From contig AP024096.1 of assembly GCA_015099395.1 (NCBI GenBank), positions 8,659,485-8,723,484 on the forward strand: a DNA stretch of 64,000 nucleotides, in the 5' to 3' direction. Shown here one piece after another: positions 56,209-64,000 of the stretch. The translations under genes were made by a program, and so were the position numbers. The stretch's first letter is position 1, and each line of letters begins with the position of its first letter. Under the pieces are notes generated by a model, which saw nothing but the letters and a program-made list of their open reading frames with translations, had not been told where the DNA came from and made no database searches. Source of the stretch: Ktedonobacteria bacterium brp13 (GTDB taxonomy: Bacteria; Chloroflexota; Ktedonobacteria; Ktedonobacterales; Ktedonobacteraceae).

Positions 56209-58278
56209 ATGGCTGAGATAGCCACAACACTCACTCAGGCTGAGCCTGAACATCCGAAAGCACAACGGAGATGGCAGCAATTTCCGTCCTGGCATCGACT
56301 GTCGCTGGGAGGGGTCGTCCTTATCGCAGTTTTCATGGACTTCTTCCAGTTGGGGAAGAACGGCTTCGGCAGTTATTATCCTTCTGCCGTGAGAAGCATG
56401 ATGGATAGCTGGCAGAATTTCTTTTTCGCCTCGTATGATCCAGGGGGCTTTGTGACGATTGACAAGCCACCCCTGGGCTTCTGGCTACAGGTCGTCAGCG
56501 CCAAGATCTTCGGCTTCAACCCTATCAGCATCCTGCTGCCGCAGGCGCTGGCCGGCGTGCTCTCGGTGCTCCTGCTCTACTATCTGGTCCGACGCCACTT
56601 CGGAGTCGTGGCCGGCCTGCTGGCCGCGCTGGTGCTGGCGCTCACTCCAATTAGCGTCGTCACCAATCGCAATGATACCATCGATAGCACGTTGGCCCTG
56701 ACCCTGCTCATCGGAGCGTGGGCCGTGCTGCAGGCGTCTGAGACCGGGCGGCTCCGCTGGTTGCTGCTCTCCGCCATTATGGTTGGCCTTGGCTTCAATA
56801 TCAAGATGCTGGAGGCGTACTTGGTCGTGCCCGCCTACGCCGTTCTCTACCTGCTTGCCGCTCCCCGCAGCATCTGGAAGCGCGTCGGACATCTGGCCTT
56901 AGCCGGGCTGCTGCTGCTGGTGGTCTCGTTCGCCTGGGTCGTGGCCGTCGATCTCACTCCAGCCTTACAACGCCCCTTTGTCGATTCGACGCAGGACAAT
57001 TCAGAGCTCAGCTTGGCTCTCGGCTACAATGGCCTCGAACGCCTGCTTGGTGGTTCAAACAATACAGCCGCCGATGGTTCAAACAATACAACCGCCGATG
57101 GTACAGGCGCTACAGTCGGCTCGATCATTACGGGCCCGACCATTACGGGAGACAATGAGACGCAGCAATCACCGCCAACAAGCTCACGAGCGGTCATACA
57201 CGTCAGCGTTCCTGTTGCCAGTCCGTTGCGTCTCTTCCAGGAAGCACTTGGCGGTCAGATTGGCTGGCTCCTGCCACTGGCGCTCCTGGGTATGCTGGCG
57301 TTGGCCTGGCAGCGACGCCCGAACGTGCGAGAGGATCGCAAGCTGCAATCGCTGGTCTTCTGGGGCATGTGGCTGCTCACGATGGGGATCTTTTTCAGTG
57401 TGGCAGGCTTCTTCCACGAGTACTATATGACGGAGATGGCTCCGGCCATTGCCGCGCTCTGCGGCATAGGACTGGTGACGATGTGGAAAAACTACCGTCG
57501 TGGCAATTGGCGTGGCTGGCTCTTGCCTGTGGCGCTGATTGCCACCGGGGCTGAGCAGATCTACCTGCTCAGCGCGTATCCCGCCTGGGACCGCTGGCCC
57601 GCCTGGATCCACGGGATGATCCTACTCATCGGCGTCCTAAGCCTCGTTGCAGTGGGGACGCTAGTGGGTATTCGCATCGTTCCGCGCCTGCGTGCCAGGG
57701 TGCTCAATGTCCGCTTGCTCATCTCGGCGCTCAGCGTCGGCGTTCTGGCTCTCCTGGTTGCCCCGACAGTGTGGACGATCACTCCCATTCTCCTGAGCAC
57801 GCAAGCGGATACCCTGCTGGCGGGGCCGCCACTGGAAGGGCCGCTACCAACAGGGGGCACTGGTATGGCCAACGTGGACCCCGCGTTGATTCACTACCTG
57901 GAAGCCAATCAGGGCAAGGCGAAATTTCTCGTTGCCGTGCAGAGTTCCAATTCCCAGAGTGAAGCAGACGAAATCATTCTTGCGACGAACAAGCCGGTAA
58001 TGGCCATGAACGGCTTCTCTCACGCCTCTACCTTAACGACCAGCCAGCTCGCGACGCTGGTCAAGCAGGGCACGGTGCGCTTCTTCCTGCTGCCGACCCC
58101 GCCGCCACCGCCCGGGAACCAGGTCCCCTCAGGGGGTTCTGAACAGAACCCCCTCACTACCTGGGTAATACAGCACTGTCAGACCGTGCCGACCAGCTTG
58201 TGGCAATCTTCTGTGACCGACTCCTCCGATGCTCCTCGCACTGGAACTCAGTTATATGATTGTGCCGCGGTCCATTGA
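56209..58278 (+). CDS. GT39/ArnT-like membrane glycosyltransferase
   Basis: A 689-residue integral membrane protein of the glycosyltransferase-39/PMT type, which move a sugar from a lipid carrier to proteins or surface polymers on the outer side of the membrane. The first outer loop has the conserved pattern FGSYYPSAVRSMMDSWQNFF and GGFVTIDKPPLGFWL, as in Gram-positive YkcA/YkcB-like enzymes, then about eleven membrane segments with a middle outer loop holding repeats of SNNTAADG (about 283-305). After residue 540 comes an outer domain of about 140 residues. AAGGAG lies 11 bases before the ATG. It follows the ABC pair by 114 bases and may share its transcript. The donor and acceptor are not known. 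Confidence 0.9.
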   Translation: MAEIATTLTQAEPEHPKAQRRWQQFPSWHRLSLGGVVLIAVFMDFFQLGKNGFGSYYPSAVRSMMDSWQNFFFASYDPGGFVTIDKPPLGFWLQVVSAKIFGFNPISILLPQALAGVLSVLLLYYLVRRHFGVVAGLLAALVLALTPISVVTNRNDTIDSTLALTLLIGAWAVLQASETGRLRWLLLSAIMVGLGFNIKMLEAYLVVPAYAVLYLLAAPRSIWKRVGHLALAGLLLLVVSFAWVVAVDLTPALQRPFVDSTQDNSELSLALGYNGLERLLGGSNNTAADGSNNTTADGTGATVGSIITGPTITGDNETQQSPPTSSRAVIHVSVPVASPLRLFQEALGGQIGWLLPLALLGMLALAWQRRPNVREDRKLQSLVFWGMWLLTMGIFFSVAGFFHEYYMTEMAPAIAALCGIGLVTMWKNYRRGNWRGWLLPVALIATGAEQIYLLSAYPAWDRWPAWIHGMILLIGVLSLVAVGTLVGIRIVPRLRARVLNVRLLISALSVGVLALLVAPTVWTITPILLSTQADTLLAGPPLEGPLPTGGTGMANVDPALIHYLEANQGKAKFLVAVQSSNSQSEADEIILATNKPVMAMNGFSHASTLTTSQLATLVKQGTVRFFLLPTPPPPPGNQVPSGGSEQNPLTTWVIQHCQTVPTSLWQSSVTDSSDAPRTGTQLYDCAAVH

Positions 58279-58447
58279 CGATCAACGAGGTCAGGGCGCT
58301 TGTTTCCCCTAGCTAGAGAAACAGCGCCTGCCTTCGCGTACCTCTTCCTGATGCATGGGTATCAGCGTCACCGCTGCAGCATTAGTTTGCAACGAGCCTT
58401 AAGGGAACAAAAGAACACTTGTTTTATTGTCGTCTGAATCAATTCCA

Positions 58448-58569
58448 GGCTCATGTCCACTTTTGGGGATAGATGAGCTTATCGGTGTGATCTGCCTCAA
58501 GCTTCGTGCTTGCTAACCAGATCGGAATAACTCATCAATTCACCTTTTCACCAAAAGTGGACATGAGCC
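58448..58569. mobile_element. 122-bp miniature element sharing an end with the IS1182 element
   Basis: GGCTCATGTCCACTTTTGG (58448-58466) is perfectly complementary to 58551-58569. Its first 18 bases equal the left end of the IS1182-type element at 43022. There is no gene inside. It is probably a non-autonomous element moved by that transposase. Confidence 0.8.
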
Positions 58570-58611
58570 CACGGGATGCGCAACGAGATGCTCTTCTCAA
58601 CTGATGTGGCC
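58568..58611. repeat. Left arm of a perfect 44-bp inverted repeat
   Basis: This 44-base sequence, starting CCCACGGGATGCGCAACG, is exactly repeated in reverse complement at 59184-59227, enclosing the small membrane gene. It directly adjoins the miniature element's end. The gap from here to the gene start (58612-58760) shows no other feature. Confidence 0.9.
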
Positions 58612-58760
58612 CATCTTGTGGGAGAAGCCGCTCTGTTTTTCCTCTGAAGAGAGACAGAAATGGGTCATTTGCCCCATCTCATGCTCTCGTATTGCCTTTA
58701 TACTGAGAAGCAGCGAGAACATTTGTTTGCAGAAAATGCAAAGAGATAAGGAAAATACTC

Positions 58761-59198
58761 ATGATACATAATTCTAAGTGGCGGTTTGGCTTTGTCACAA
58801 GCACACTACTCTTGTTATGGAGCATCGTCTTCGTGTTTGTCTTGGCTCCTTCTCCTTACCTGACAATGGGACCTGCGTTTGGCCTCTTGTATCTTACGGA
58901 GGCTGTCCTCATGCTGATGACATTGCTGATGCTCCTGTTGGTGTTTTTCAAGCGAACGCGTCCGATCAGCTTTGGATTGACCATTCCGCTCCTAGTGCTC
59001 CATGTAGGGCTGTTCATTATAACTCTCATCATTACTCCTCCGGCATGGAATGAGACGAACTGGGAATTGCTCAAACCCCAAATACTTTTTATCCATTTTC
59101 CAGCTGTTATTGCTTTTCTTGTGGTAGGAATCACCTATATGACCGTAAATCGCCATGTTGGCGGGCAACCGAGGAAGACCGAAGGCCACATCAGTTGA
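58761..59198 (+). CDS. Small membrane protein with four helices
   Basis: I do not recognise this 145-residue protein. It has four clear membrane segments at about 10-30, 38-60, 72-92 and 108-128, joined by short loops (KRTRPIS; NETNWELLKPQ), and a short basic tail. No catalytic or binding motif is evident. AAGGAAAA lies about 10 bases before the ATG. The last five codons and stop fall inside the right arm of the 44-bp inverted repeat, so the present C-terminus (EGHIS) may have been created when that repeat arrived. The gene is alone between mobile elements. Confidence 0.7.
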   Translation: MIHNSKWRFGFVTSTLLLLWSIVFVFVLAPSPYLTMGPAFGLLYLTEAVLMLMTLLMLLLVFFKRTRPISFGLTIPLLVLHVGLFIITLIITPPAWNETNWELLKPQILFIHFPAVIAFLVVGITYMTVNRHVGGQPRKTEGHIS

Positions 59199-59227
59199 GA
59201 AGAGCATCTCGTTGCGCATCCCGTGGG
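59184..59227. repeat. Right arm of the perfect 44-bp inverted repeat
   Basis: Exact reverse complement of 58568-58611. It contains the stop codon of the membrane-protein gene and is followed by ATGAGCC, the same heptamer that precedes the left arm. Confidence 0.9.
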
Positions 59228-59281
59228 ATGAGCCATAAATATTCGTTTACAGTTGAGAATAACGCTGTTTTTCTCAGTCTT

Positions 59282-60472
59282 TTACCAACTTCCATTCTTC
59301 CTCACGTAGAACCCAACGCTCTTCTCCTTTTGGCGATCCTTGACCTTTTTCATGTCACGGCGTGCGCCACAGTTCTGGCACTCGACATGCCAGATGCCAC
59401 TTTCTTGAAATTGCTGAATGGTCACGCCAATAGGACCGAGAAAAGAGCATTTCGAGGTCTCGACAGGTGCTGTTGGGGCTTCTTTTGCACCTACCGGGTC
59501 ACGATGAACCGCACGCTCGATGCACTTGGAGGAACGGGAGCGTGGTACAGTGGGCTGTGGAGACTGTGCGCCGGAGGCGTTTGGAGAGGAAAATGGGCTA
59601 CCACTAGGTAGAGCTTGCGGCCTCCCCAGTAACTCAAGGAGTTCTTGCTCACTTTTTGCTTTTGCTTGCTCAATTTTGAACTCCCCAGTACGAGCTTCTG
59701 TTTCAAGACGAAAGCGCTGGTCAGGCTTGAGTGCATGTTTCTTGAGTTCGTCAATCGTCAGCGTTGTTTTTCCTGCACGACATGAACTGCTCACCGTTTC
59801 GACCACCCAGTCACTCAAAATACCCACACAGCCAATGCTCCACTCTCCAAACCATTGCCATTGTCGGAGCATCTCAGGAATATCCACCTGGAGAGGCACT
59901 TGCAACAAGAGCGCCTTTAATGCCCCAATGAAGTTCTCGCACTCTTCCTGTTGGGCAAAATGATAGCGAGCAAAATGCTCATCACGCATCCTCCTGGCGG
60001 CTTGCCCGTTCAGGTGGCAAAAATCGTACAGAGAAAAATTCCCCACCAGGATGTAGAGCAAATTGGCGCGATTGGTCAGCGATTTCAGCCAGTCCAGCTG
60101 CACACCTGGTCGTTGTGCGGCATCCGAATGCATGAGGTGCTGGGCCTCATCGACACAGATGGCCTTCACTCTGGCAACTTCGAGGGCATAGATGACAGCA
60201 TCCCGCACTTCTAGCCACTCGGCGGGGTCTGCGCTCTTTTTCCCGCGCAGGCGGGCAAGCGGCAAGTTCTCGATGCGGTCTCGAATAGCGACATGCCCAC
60301 GGAGCGCGTGGAGCACTTGGCGGTAAAAGTCGAGACGAGCAGAGGACCCAACATCTTCTGGTGACGCTTGGACAATGACGACTGGGGTAAATGCGGGATT
60401 CGGTTCTTCCGCTCGTAGACGAGAGGCAATCCGATGAATGACCGTTGATTTTCCCACCCCAGAAGGTCCATA
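59282..60472 (-). pseudogene. TniB/TnsC-type transposition ATPase, 5' end lost
   Basis: About 397 residues of an AAA+ ATPase of the kind that selects targets for Tn7/Tn5053-like transposons. Visible motifs: Walker A GPSGVGKST at the very start, Walker B in VKAICVDEAQHL, and LLYILVGNFSLYDF with the sensor-1 asparagine. The C-terminal part is long and ends with a CxxC pair (CQNCGARRD). The frame has no start codon before Walker A: it hits a stop at 60488-60490, inside the miniature element that begins at 60474. The normal N-terminal domain of some 50-80 residues is therefore missing. No TniA transposase or TniQ gene is next to it. It is most likely a dead piece of a Tn7-like transposon. Confidence 0.85.
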
Positions 60473-60473
60473 G

Positions 60474-60640
60474 TGTAAATTTGGGAATTAAGCTGTCAAG
60501 ATTTCGGCAATTATCCTGTTGATTATCGGTCGCTCGTCCTCTTCCATTTCACTAGAGAATGGCTCTACAGGCCAAAGAAGGGGAAATACTTTTACCAGGA
60601 TAATCAGCGAAATTTCAACAATTTAATTTCCAAATTTACA
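60474..60640. mobile_element. 167-bp miniature element with TGT...ACA ends
   Basis: Both ends read TGTAAATTTGG inward and stay similar for about 46 bases, including a shared ATTATCCTG motif that recurs with GATTATC, as repeated transposase-binding sites do. TGT...ACA ends are typical of Tn7-like and Mu-like transposons. It separates the truncated TniB gene from an IS4-like fragment. Confidence 0.7.
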
Positions 60641-61391
60641 AACAGCTGTTTCTGGCAGCAGCGACGACTTGGGGATCAAAAGTGTTGCATGTGTTTGATC
60701 GTGGATATGCCAGTAAAAAGTGGCTCGAACTCCTGGAAGCATTCGGAGGACGTTTCGTGATCCGCTGGAAGAAGGGGCACCTCTTTTTTGATCAGCAAGG
60801 GAAGAAGAAGAAATTGTGGGAAGTAGCCCGTGGGAAGAGAACGTGGGGGCATCGCGATGTGTGGGATGAAAGGAAGCGGTGTTGGTGCAAGATGGGCGTG
60901 CTTGCACTGCCGATCCGACATGCAGGATATGCAGGGAAGCTTTGGGTCGTTATTGGGAGAAAGAAAGGAGAGCCATGGTATCTGGTGACCAATGAATGCG
61001 TTGAGACAGTAGAGCAGGCATGGCATATCATTTACGTGTATGCGAGGCGTTGGCAAATAGAACTTACATTTCGCTATGGAAAAGCGAACTGGCGATGGAA
61101 AGCCTACGCCTCCAGAAAGCAGAAGAACGTGAGAAGTTGCTCTTGATGGTGACGCTCGCCTATGCATATTTGCTTTCCTTGCTTGATTCTGCCGAGCCGC
61201 TCCAAAGAGCATGGCTTTTCCGTCATTATTGTCATCGTACAGGAAAACGATATCAAAATGCCAAAACTCCTCTCTACCGACTACGCTGGGCCTTAAGCCG
61301 TTTTTGGAGTGCTTTTCCTCCCCTCTTTCAAGATGCTTTTTGGAAAAAGCCACCCGAAGCTTCGAACTCGCGTTTCAAAGCTTCGGGATGA
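60641..61391 (+). pseudogene. IS4-like transposase, truncated and frameshifted
   Basis: C-terminal two-thirds of a DDE transposase. The frame is open from the miniature element (QLFLAAATTWGS) and shows the second aspartate in VFDRGYASKKW, then WYLVTNE and the catalytic-glutamate region YARRWQIELTFRYGK. At about 61080 the frame shifts: the family-like continuation SELAMESLRLQKAEEREKLLL lies in the -1 frame and runs to the stop at 61391. The shift falls on GGAAAAGCG, where slippage on the A-run or loss of one A would explain it. The N-terminal third with the first aspartate is missing, so it is not functional on its own. Confidence 0.8.
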
Positions 61392-61402
61392 CTCATGCTT
61401 AT

Positions 61403-62044
61403 TTATCCCCTGGAAGCATCGATTCCATGCTCCAATAGAGCGAGACCAGCCATAACCATAGCTGAGAGACCAGCATGGATCTCCTCGGAAGATTCGCCTT
61501 TCAATCGTCGCCTCTGGTATTCCGCAAAGATCCTCGCGTACAGGGTCAGGATCATCTGCGCAACGAGGCGGGGTACGATATCATCTAATTGCGTACCCAT
61601 ATCTTCCGCAAAAGCATGGGCTAGATCCTCTTCAACAGACTCAGTCATTTGTCGGCCCCGAGCTTGCAGGGTAGGGCTTTCCCGAATCACCCGGAAGACC
61701 TGCTGCCGCGTAGAATCCTGCTCTGGAGGCGGCATCGCTTTCATCGGTTCGAGACTGCCGAGCAGCAAATGACGCAGAAAGGTGAGCAATGGTTCTCCTT
61801 TCTCGCGCTGACGAACGATTCCTGCCAGGGAAGTCTCCATAGGTTGATTGAGTCCAAAAAAGAGGTCCTCTTTAGTCGGAAAATAATTATAGACGGTATT
61901 TACCGACACATCAGCCGCTTCAGCCACTTCCGTCACTGTCACCTGCTCAAAGCCACGCTCAATAAAGAGCTCCATCGCTACTCTGGCAATCTTCTCTCGC
62001 GTTTGCTGCTTTTTTCGTTCACGTCGTCCTGGTGTCTGTGTCAT
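61403..62044 (-). CDS. TetR-family transcriptional regulator
   Basis: A 213-residue repressor-type regulator. The N-terminal helix-turn-helix is typical: REKIARVAMELFIERGFEQVTVTEVAEAADVSVNTVYNYFPTKEDLF at about 15-62. The remaining 150 residues form the helical ligand and dimer domain, with no family I can name. It is transcribed away from the FAD monooxygenase gene, and the 136-bp gap between their starts holds a promoter for that gene and a palindrome. It therefore probably represses the monooxygenase until its substrate binds. Its 3' end meets the IS4-like remnant 11 bases away. Confidence 0.95.
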   Translation of the reverse strand: MTQTPGRRERKKQQTREKIARVAMELFIERGFEQVTVTEVAEAADVSVNTVYNYFPTKEDLFFGLNQPMETSLAGIVRQREKGEPLLTFLRHLLLGSLEPMKAMPPPEQDSTRQQVFRVIRESPTLQARGRQMTESVEEDLAHAFAEDMGTQLDDIVPRLVAQMILTLYARIFAEYQRRRLKGESSEEIHAGLSAMVMAGLALLEHGIDASRG

Positions 62045-62063
62045 AGGCGCATTGTAGCTCTTT

Positions 62064-62079
62064 TTGCAATGGACTGCAA
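62064..62079. promoter_or_regulatory. Candidate TetR operator palindrome
   Basis: TTGCA-N6-TGCAA at 62064-62079 lies between the divergent genes, just upstream of the -35 box of the monooxygenase promoter and close to the regulator's start. It is a short palindrome, so this is a candidate only. Confidence 0.4.
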
Positions 62080-62087
62080 GATTGGGG

Positions 62088-62117
62088 TTGACTTTCTTTC
62101 TGCACTCCGTTTATAAT
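62088..62117 (+). promoter_or_regulatory. Sigma-70-type promoter for the FAD monooxygenase
   Basis: TTGACT (62088-62093) and a perfect TATAAT (62112-62117) are 18 bases apart. The gene's ATG lies 64 bases downstream of the -10 box. Confidence 0.8.
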
Positions 62118-62180
62118 TGGTGTAAATTAAATTTTTAAGTTAACGCAAAAATATATGGAATGCAGAAAGGAAAAACAATA

Positions 62181-63779
62181 ATGGCAGATGTCTCTGTTCC
62201 GGTTTTGATTGTTGGTGCCGGACCAACCGGCCTCTCGACCGCGCTCTTTCTGGCGCAGCAGCAGGTTCCGTATATACTCATTGAGCGACATCCAGGTACA
62301 GCGATTCATCCCCGCCCGGTTGGCCTGGGAGCGCGGACGATGGAGGTATTGCGTGCGCTGGGGCTTGAAGAGAGCGTCAGGAAGGCCGCCGAGCCGCTCA
62401 GCAGGAGCAGGGGTGAGATCTTTGTCGAGACTCTTGCCTCTGCCGACATGGCACAGGTCAAACGTCTGAACCTGGATGGGAAAGATATTGAGACGTTCGA
62501 CCAGATGAAAGAAGCAGAGCAGGCTATCAGTCCAGCCACAGGCTGTCTGTGTAATCAGGCCGCTCTGGAGCCCGTGTTGTTTGAGGCGGCGCGGGAACGA
62601 GGTGGAGATCTGCGCCTTCAGACCGAATTACTGTCTTTTGAGCAAGATGAGACGGGCGTGACGGCTCTCGTTGTGGATCGCAAGACGGGAATGCAGCAGC
62701 GTATCCGTGCCGACTACCTGGTTGCCGCGGATGGGGCTAATAGCCTTGCACTGCGCACTCTTGCAATCCCCGCGAAGAGCTTTACGTTGTCAAGGATGCA
62801 AACTCTCGCAATCGATTTTCATGCGGACCTGAGCGAACTGGTACGAAGCCACGAGTTTATACTCTGTACGATAGAGACCCCTGAAGCTCCGGGCCTGCTC
62901 ATGGCGATCAATAATAGTGATCGCTGGCTTTTTCAGATGCCCGGGTATCTCGAAAATGGAGAGTTGAAGGCCCCATCTGTCGAACGCTGCCAGGAGCTGG
63001 TTCGCAAGGCTATCGGGATACCTGACCTCGCGGTAGAAATCATGGGTATTCTCCCCTGGGAGCCGCAGGAGAGGCTGGCTGAGCGCTACCAGGTTGGGCG
63101 AGTCTTCCTGGCTGGCGACGCGGCACATATTATCCTGCCCACTGGCGGTGTGGGTGCGAATCTGGGCATCCAGGATGGACAGAACCTTGCCTGGAAGCTG
63201 GCCGCCGTTCTCCAGGGTTACGCTGATTCCACCTTGCTCTCGACCTACGAGACGGAAAGGCATCACGTGGCTGGCTTTGCCGCCGAGCAGGAAGAGATCA
63301 CCGACCGAGAAAAAACGACGGACAACGAGCTACAGGCCCGCTTCGGTTTCTATGCCTCGTCAGCAGTGCTCTCAGGTGAAGAAGGAAGCACACCGGACTA
63401 TACAGAGCTGAGAGGGCAGCCCGGCTCACGTGTGCCTCACGTGTGGGTGGAGTATCAGGGCCGACGCACCTCAACTCTTGATATTACTGGTCATCATTTC
63501 GTCCTGCTGACAGGCCTGGATGGAGAAGGCTGGCACAAGGCGGCGAAGGAATGCGCTGCTCACTCTGGCATTGAACTGGCTGCCTATAGTATTGGCCCTG
63601 AAGGAGAGCTCGTAGCAAGCGAGGAGAGCTGGCAACAGGCGACCGGCTTGCCCGAGCATGGGATGCTCCTGGTCCGGCCTGACGGCTTCGTGGCGGCTCG
63701 TGTGAGCATTCCTGACGAGGATAGGGGTCGGCAGCTTATGGGGATGCTTTCGGCTTTGCATTTGTGTTTGAGAGTGTAG
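62181..63779 (+). CDS. FAD-dependent aromatic monooxygenase (PheA/TfdB/Rox-like)
   Basis: A 532-residue flavoprotein hydroxylase of the class A type, which adds one oxygen atom to aromatic substrates using NAD(P)H. Motifs: the FAD dinucleotide fold VLIVGAGPTGLSTALFLAQ near residue 10, the DG motif in DYLVAADGANS near 185, and the GD motif GRVFLAGDAAHIILPTGGVG with NLGIQDGQNLAWKL near 310. The last 110 residues are the thioredoxin-like C-terminal domain of the phenol hydroxylase/polyketide hydroxylase group. The start is the ATG at 62181, with AAAGGA 9 bases upstream; an in-frame ATG at 62160 contains that site. The divergent TetR gene suggests induction by a substrate. It could degrade aromatics or inactivate an antibiotic; sequence alone does not decide. 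Confidence 0.93.
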   Translation: MADVSVPVLIVGAGPTGLSTALFLAQQQVPYILIERHPGTAIHPRPVGLGARTMEVLRALGLEESVRKAAEPLSRSRGEIFVETLASADMAQVKRLNLDGKDIETFDQMKEAEQAISPATGCLCNQAALEPVLFEAARERGGDLRLQTELLSFEQDETGVTALVVDRKTGMQQRIRADYLVAADGANSLALRTLAIPAKSFTLSRMQTLAIDFHADLSELVRSHEFILCTIETPEAPGLLMAINNSDRWLFQMPGYLENGELKAPSVERCQELVRKAIGIPDLAVEIMGILPWEPQERLAERYQVGRVFLAGDAAHIILPTGGVGANLGIQDGQNLAWKLAAVLQGYADSTLLSTYETERHHVAGFAAEQEEITDREKTTDNELQARFGFYASSAVLSGEEGSTPDYTELRGQPGSRVPHVWVEYQGRRTSTLDITGHHFVLLTGLDGEGWHKAAKECAAHSGIELAAYSIGPEGELVASEESWQQATGLPEHGMLLVRPDGFVAARVSIPDEDRGRQLMGMLSALHLCLRV

Positions 63780-63780
63780 C

Positions 63781-63925
63781 TCGCGTAGCGACAAGGGGTT
63801 GTGTGGAGCGGATGCGGGGGCCTTGCGCTTGTCGTCGTTGGGATGCAATTCCCTCAATCCACACCAACCGCGACAAGCGCAAGGCCCTCTCCCAGGCCTC
63901 TCCACCGCCCCTTGTCGCTACGCGA
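63781..63925. repeat. 145-bp long imperfect palindrome after the monooxygenase
   Basis: The outer arms TCGCGTAGCGACAAGGGG (from 63781) and its complement ending at 63925 match almost fully, and the inner arms GGGCCTTGCGCTTGTCG (63818-63834) and 63871-63887 match exactly. It starts one base after the stop codon, so it could act as a terminator, but the size and nested arms suggest a miniature element. Nothing is identified in 63926-64000. Confidence 0.75.
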
Positions 63926-64000
63926 ACCCATCGTTCTCTAAAAATGGATCGGGAGCAGGGGCGCATTATTGTTGTATTGGACAAGAGTTGCGTGGGTGGT

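Noticed and set aside
59282..60640. CRISPR-associated transposon
   Set aside because: Only a truncated TniB-type ATPase and miniature ends are present; there is no cas gene, array, TniA or TniQ.

Overview
The window looks like part of a chromosome of a multicellular Gram-positive-like Chloroflexota bacterium, most plausibly class Ktedonobacteria. This is inferred from the mix of a large NRPS locus, dense and partly decayed insertion sequences, LPxT-free lipoprotein and ABC/ECF/two-component sets, and mid-range base composition that is visibly richer in G+C around 45.5-58 kb. No rRNA, tRNA or CRISPR array was seen.

Region 1 (1-38580) is a nonribosomal lipopeptide-type locus, all on the + strand. 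In order: the 3' part of an NRPS (adenylation-carrier, glycine-type code), a two-module NRPS, an Fe(II)/2-oxoglutarate oxygenase of the Arg/Asn beta-hydroxylase type, an MbtH-like protein, an unrecognised 413-residue protein, an MFS exporter, a three-module NRPS, a three-module NRPS ending in a thioesterase, and a protein joining an acyl-AMP ligase, an acyl carrier and one NRPS module. Ten modules are visible, one of them incomplete. The starter (acyl ligase) is encoded last and the release domain just before it, so gene order is not assembly order. By eye-alignment to GrsA, adenylation codes are Gly x1, Ser x3, three identical DFWHVGVIDK, and singletons DAESVGTVIK, DVPHFSLIEK and DGENIGAVTK. 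Near-identical DNA blocks show recent copying of whole modules or single adenylation domains inside the cluster.

Region 2 (38581-45480) is a mobile-element scrapyard: an IS6-type pseudogene with its inverted repeat, two related integrase-type elements (one truncated, one with full inverted repeats but a frameshift), a zinc-ribbon fragment, a repeat-containing lipoprotein gene, an intact IS1182-type element, and a 140-bp inverted-repeat element flanked by a 6-bp direct repeat.

Region 3 (45480-58278) is envelope and transport biology. An ECF sigma factor with a probable membrane anti-sigma factor is followed by an ABC permease, ATPase and a second permease with a large outer domain. Two promoters with the same GAACC-N16-CGTAA layout precede the sigma gene and the ABC genes, suggesting one self-amplifying regulon. 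A fragment of a lost second ATPase follows. Next come an OmpR-type regulator and sensor kinase, a terminator, an FtsX-like permease with LolD-like ATPase, and a GT39-type membrane glycosyltransferase.

Region 4 (58279-64000) holds a miniature element sharing its end with the IS1182 element, a small membrane gene between perfect 44-bp inverted repeats, a TniB/TnsC-type ATPase cut just before its Walker A motif by a 167-bp miniature element with TGT...ACA ends, an IS4-like transposase fragment, and a divergent TetR regulator / FAD monooxygenase pair with a clear promoter and candidate operator. The window ends in a long imperfect palindrome.
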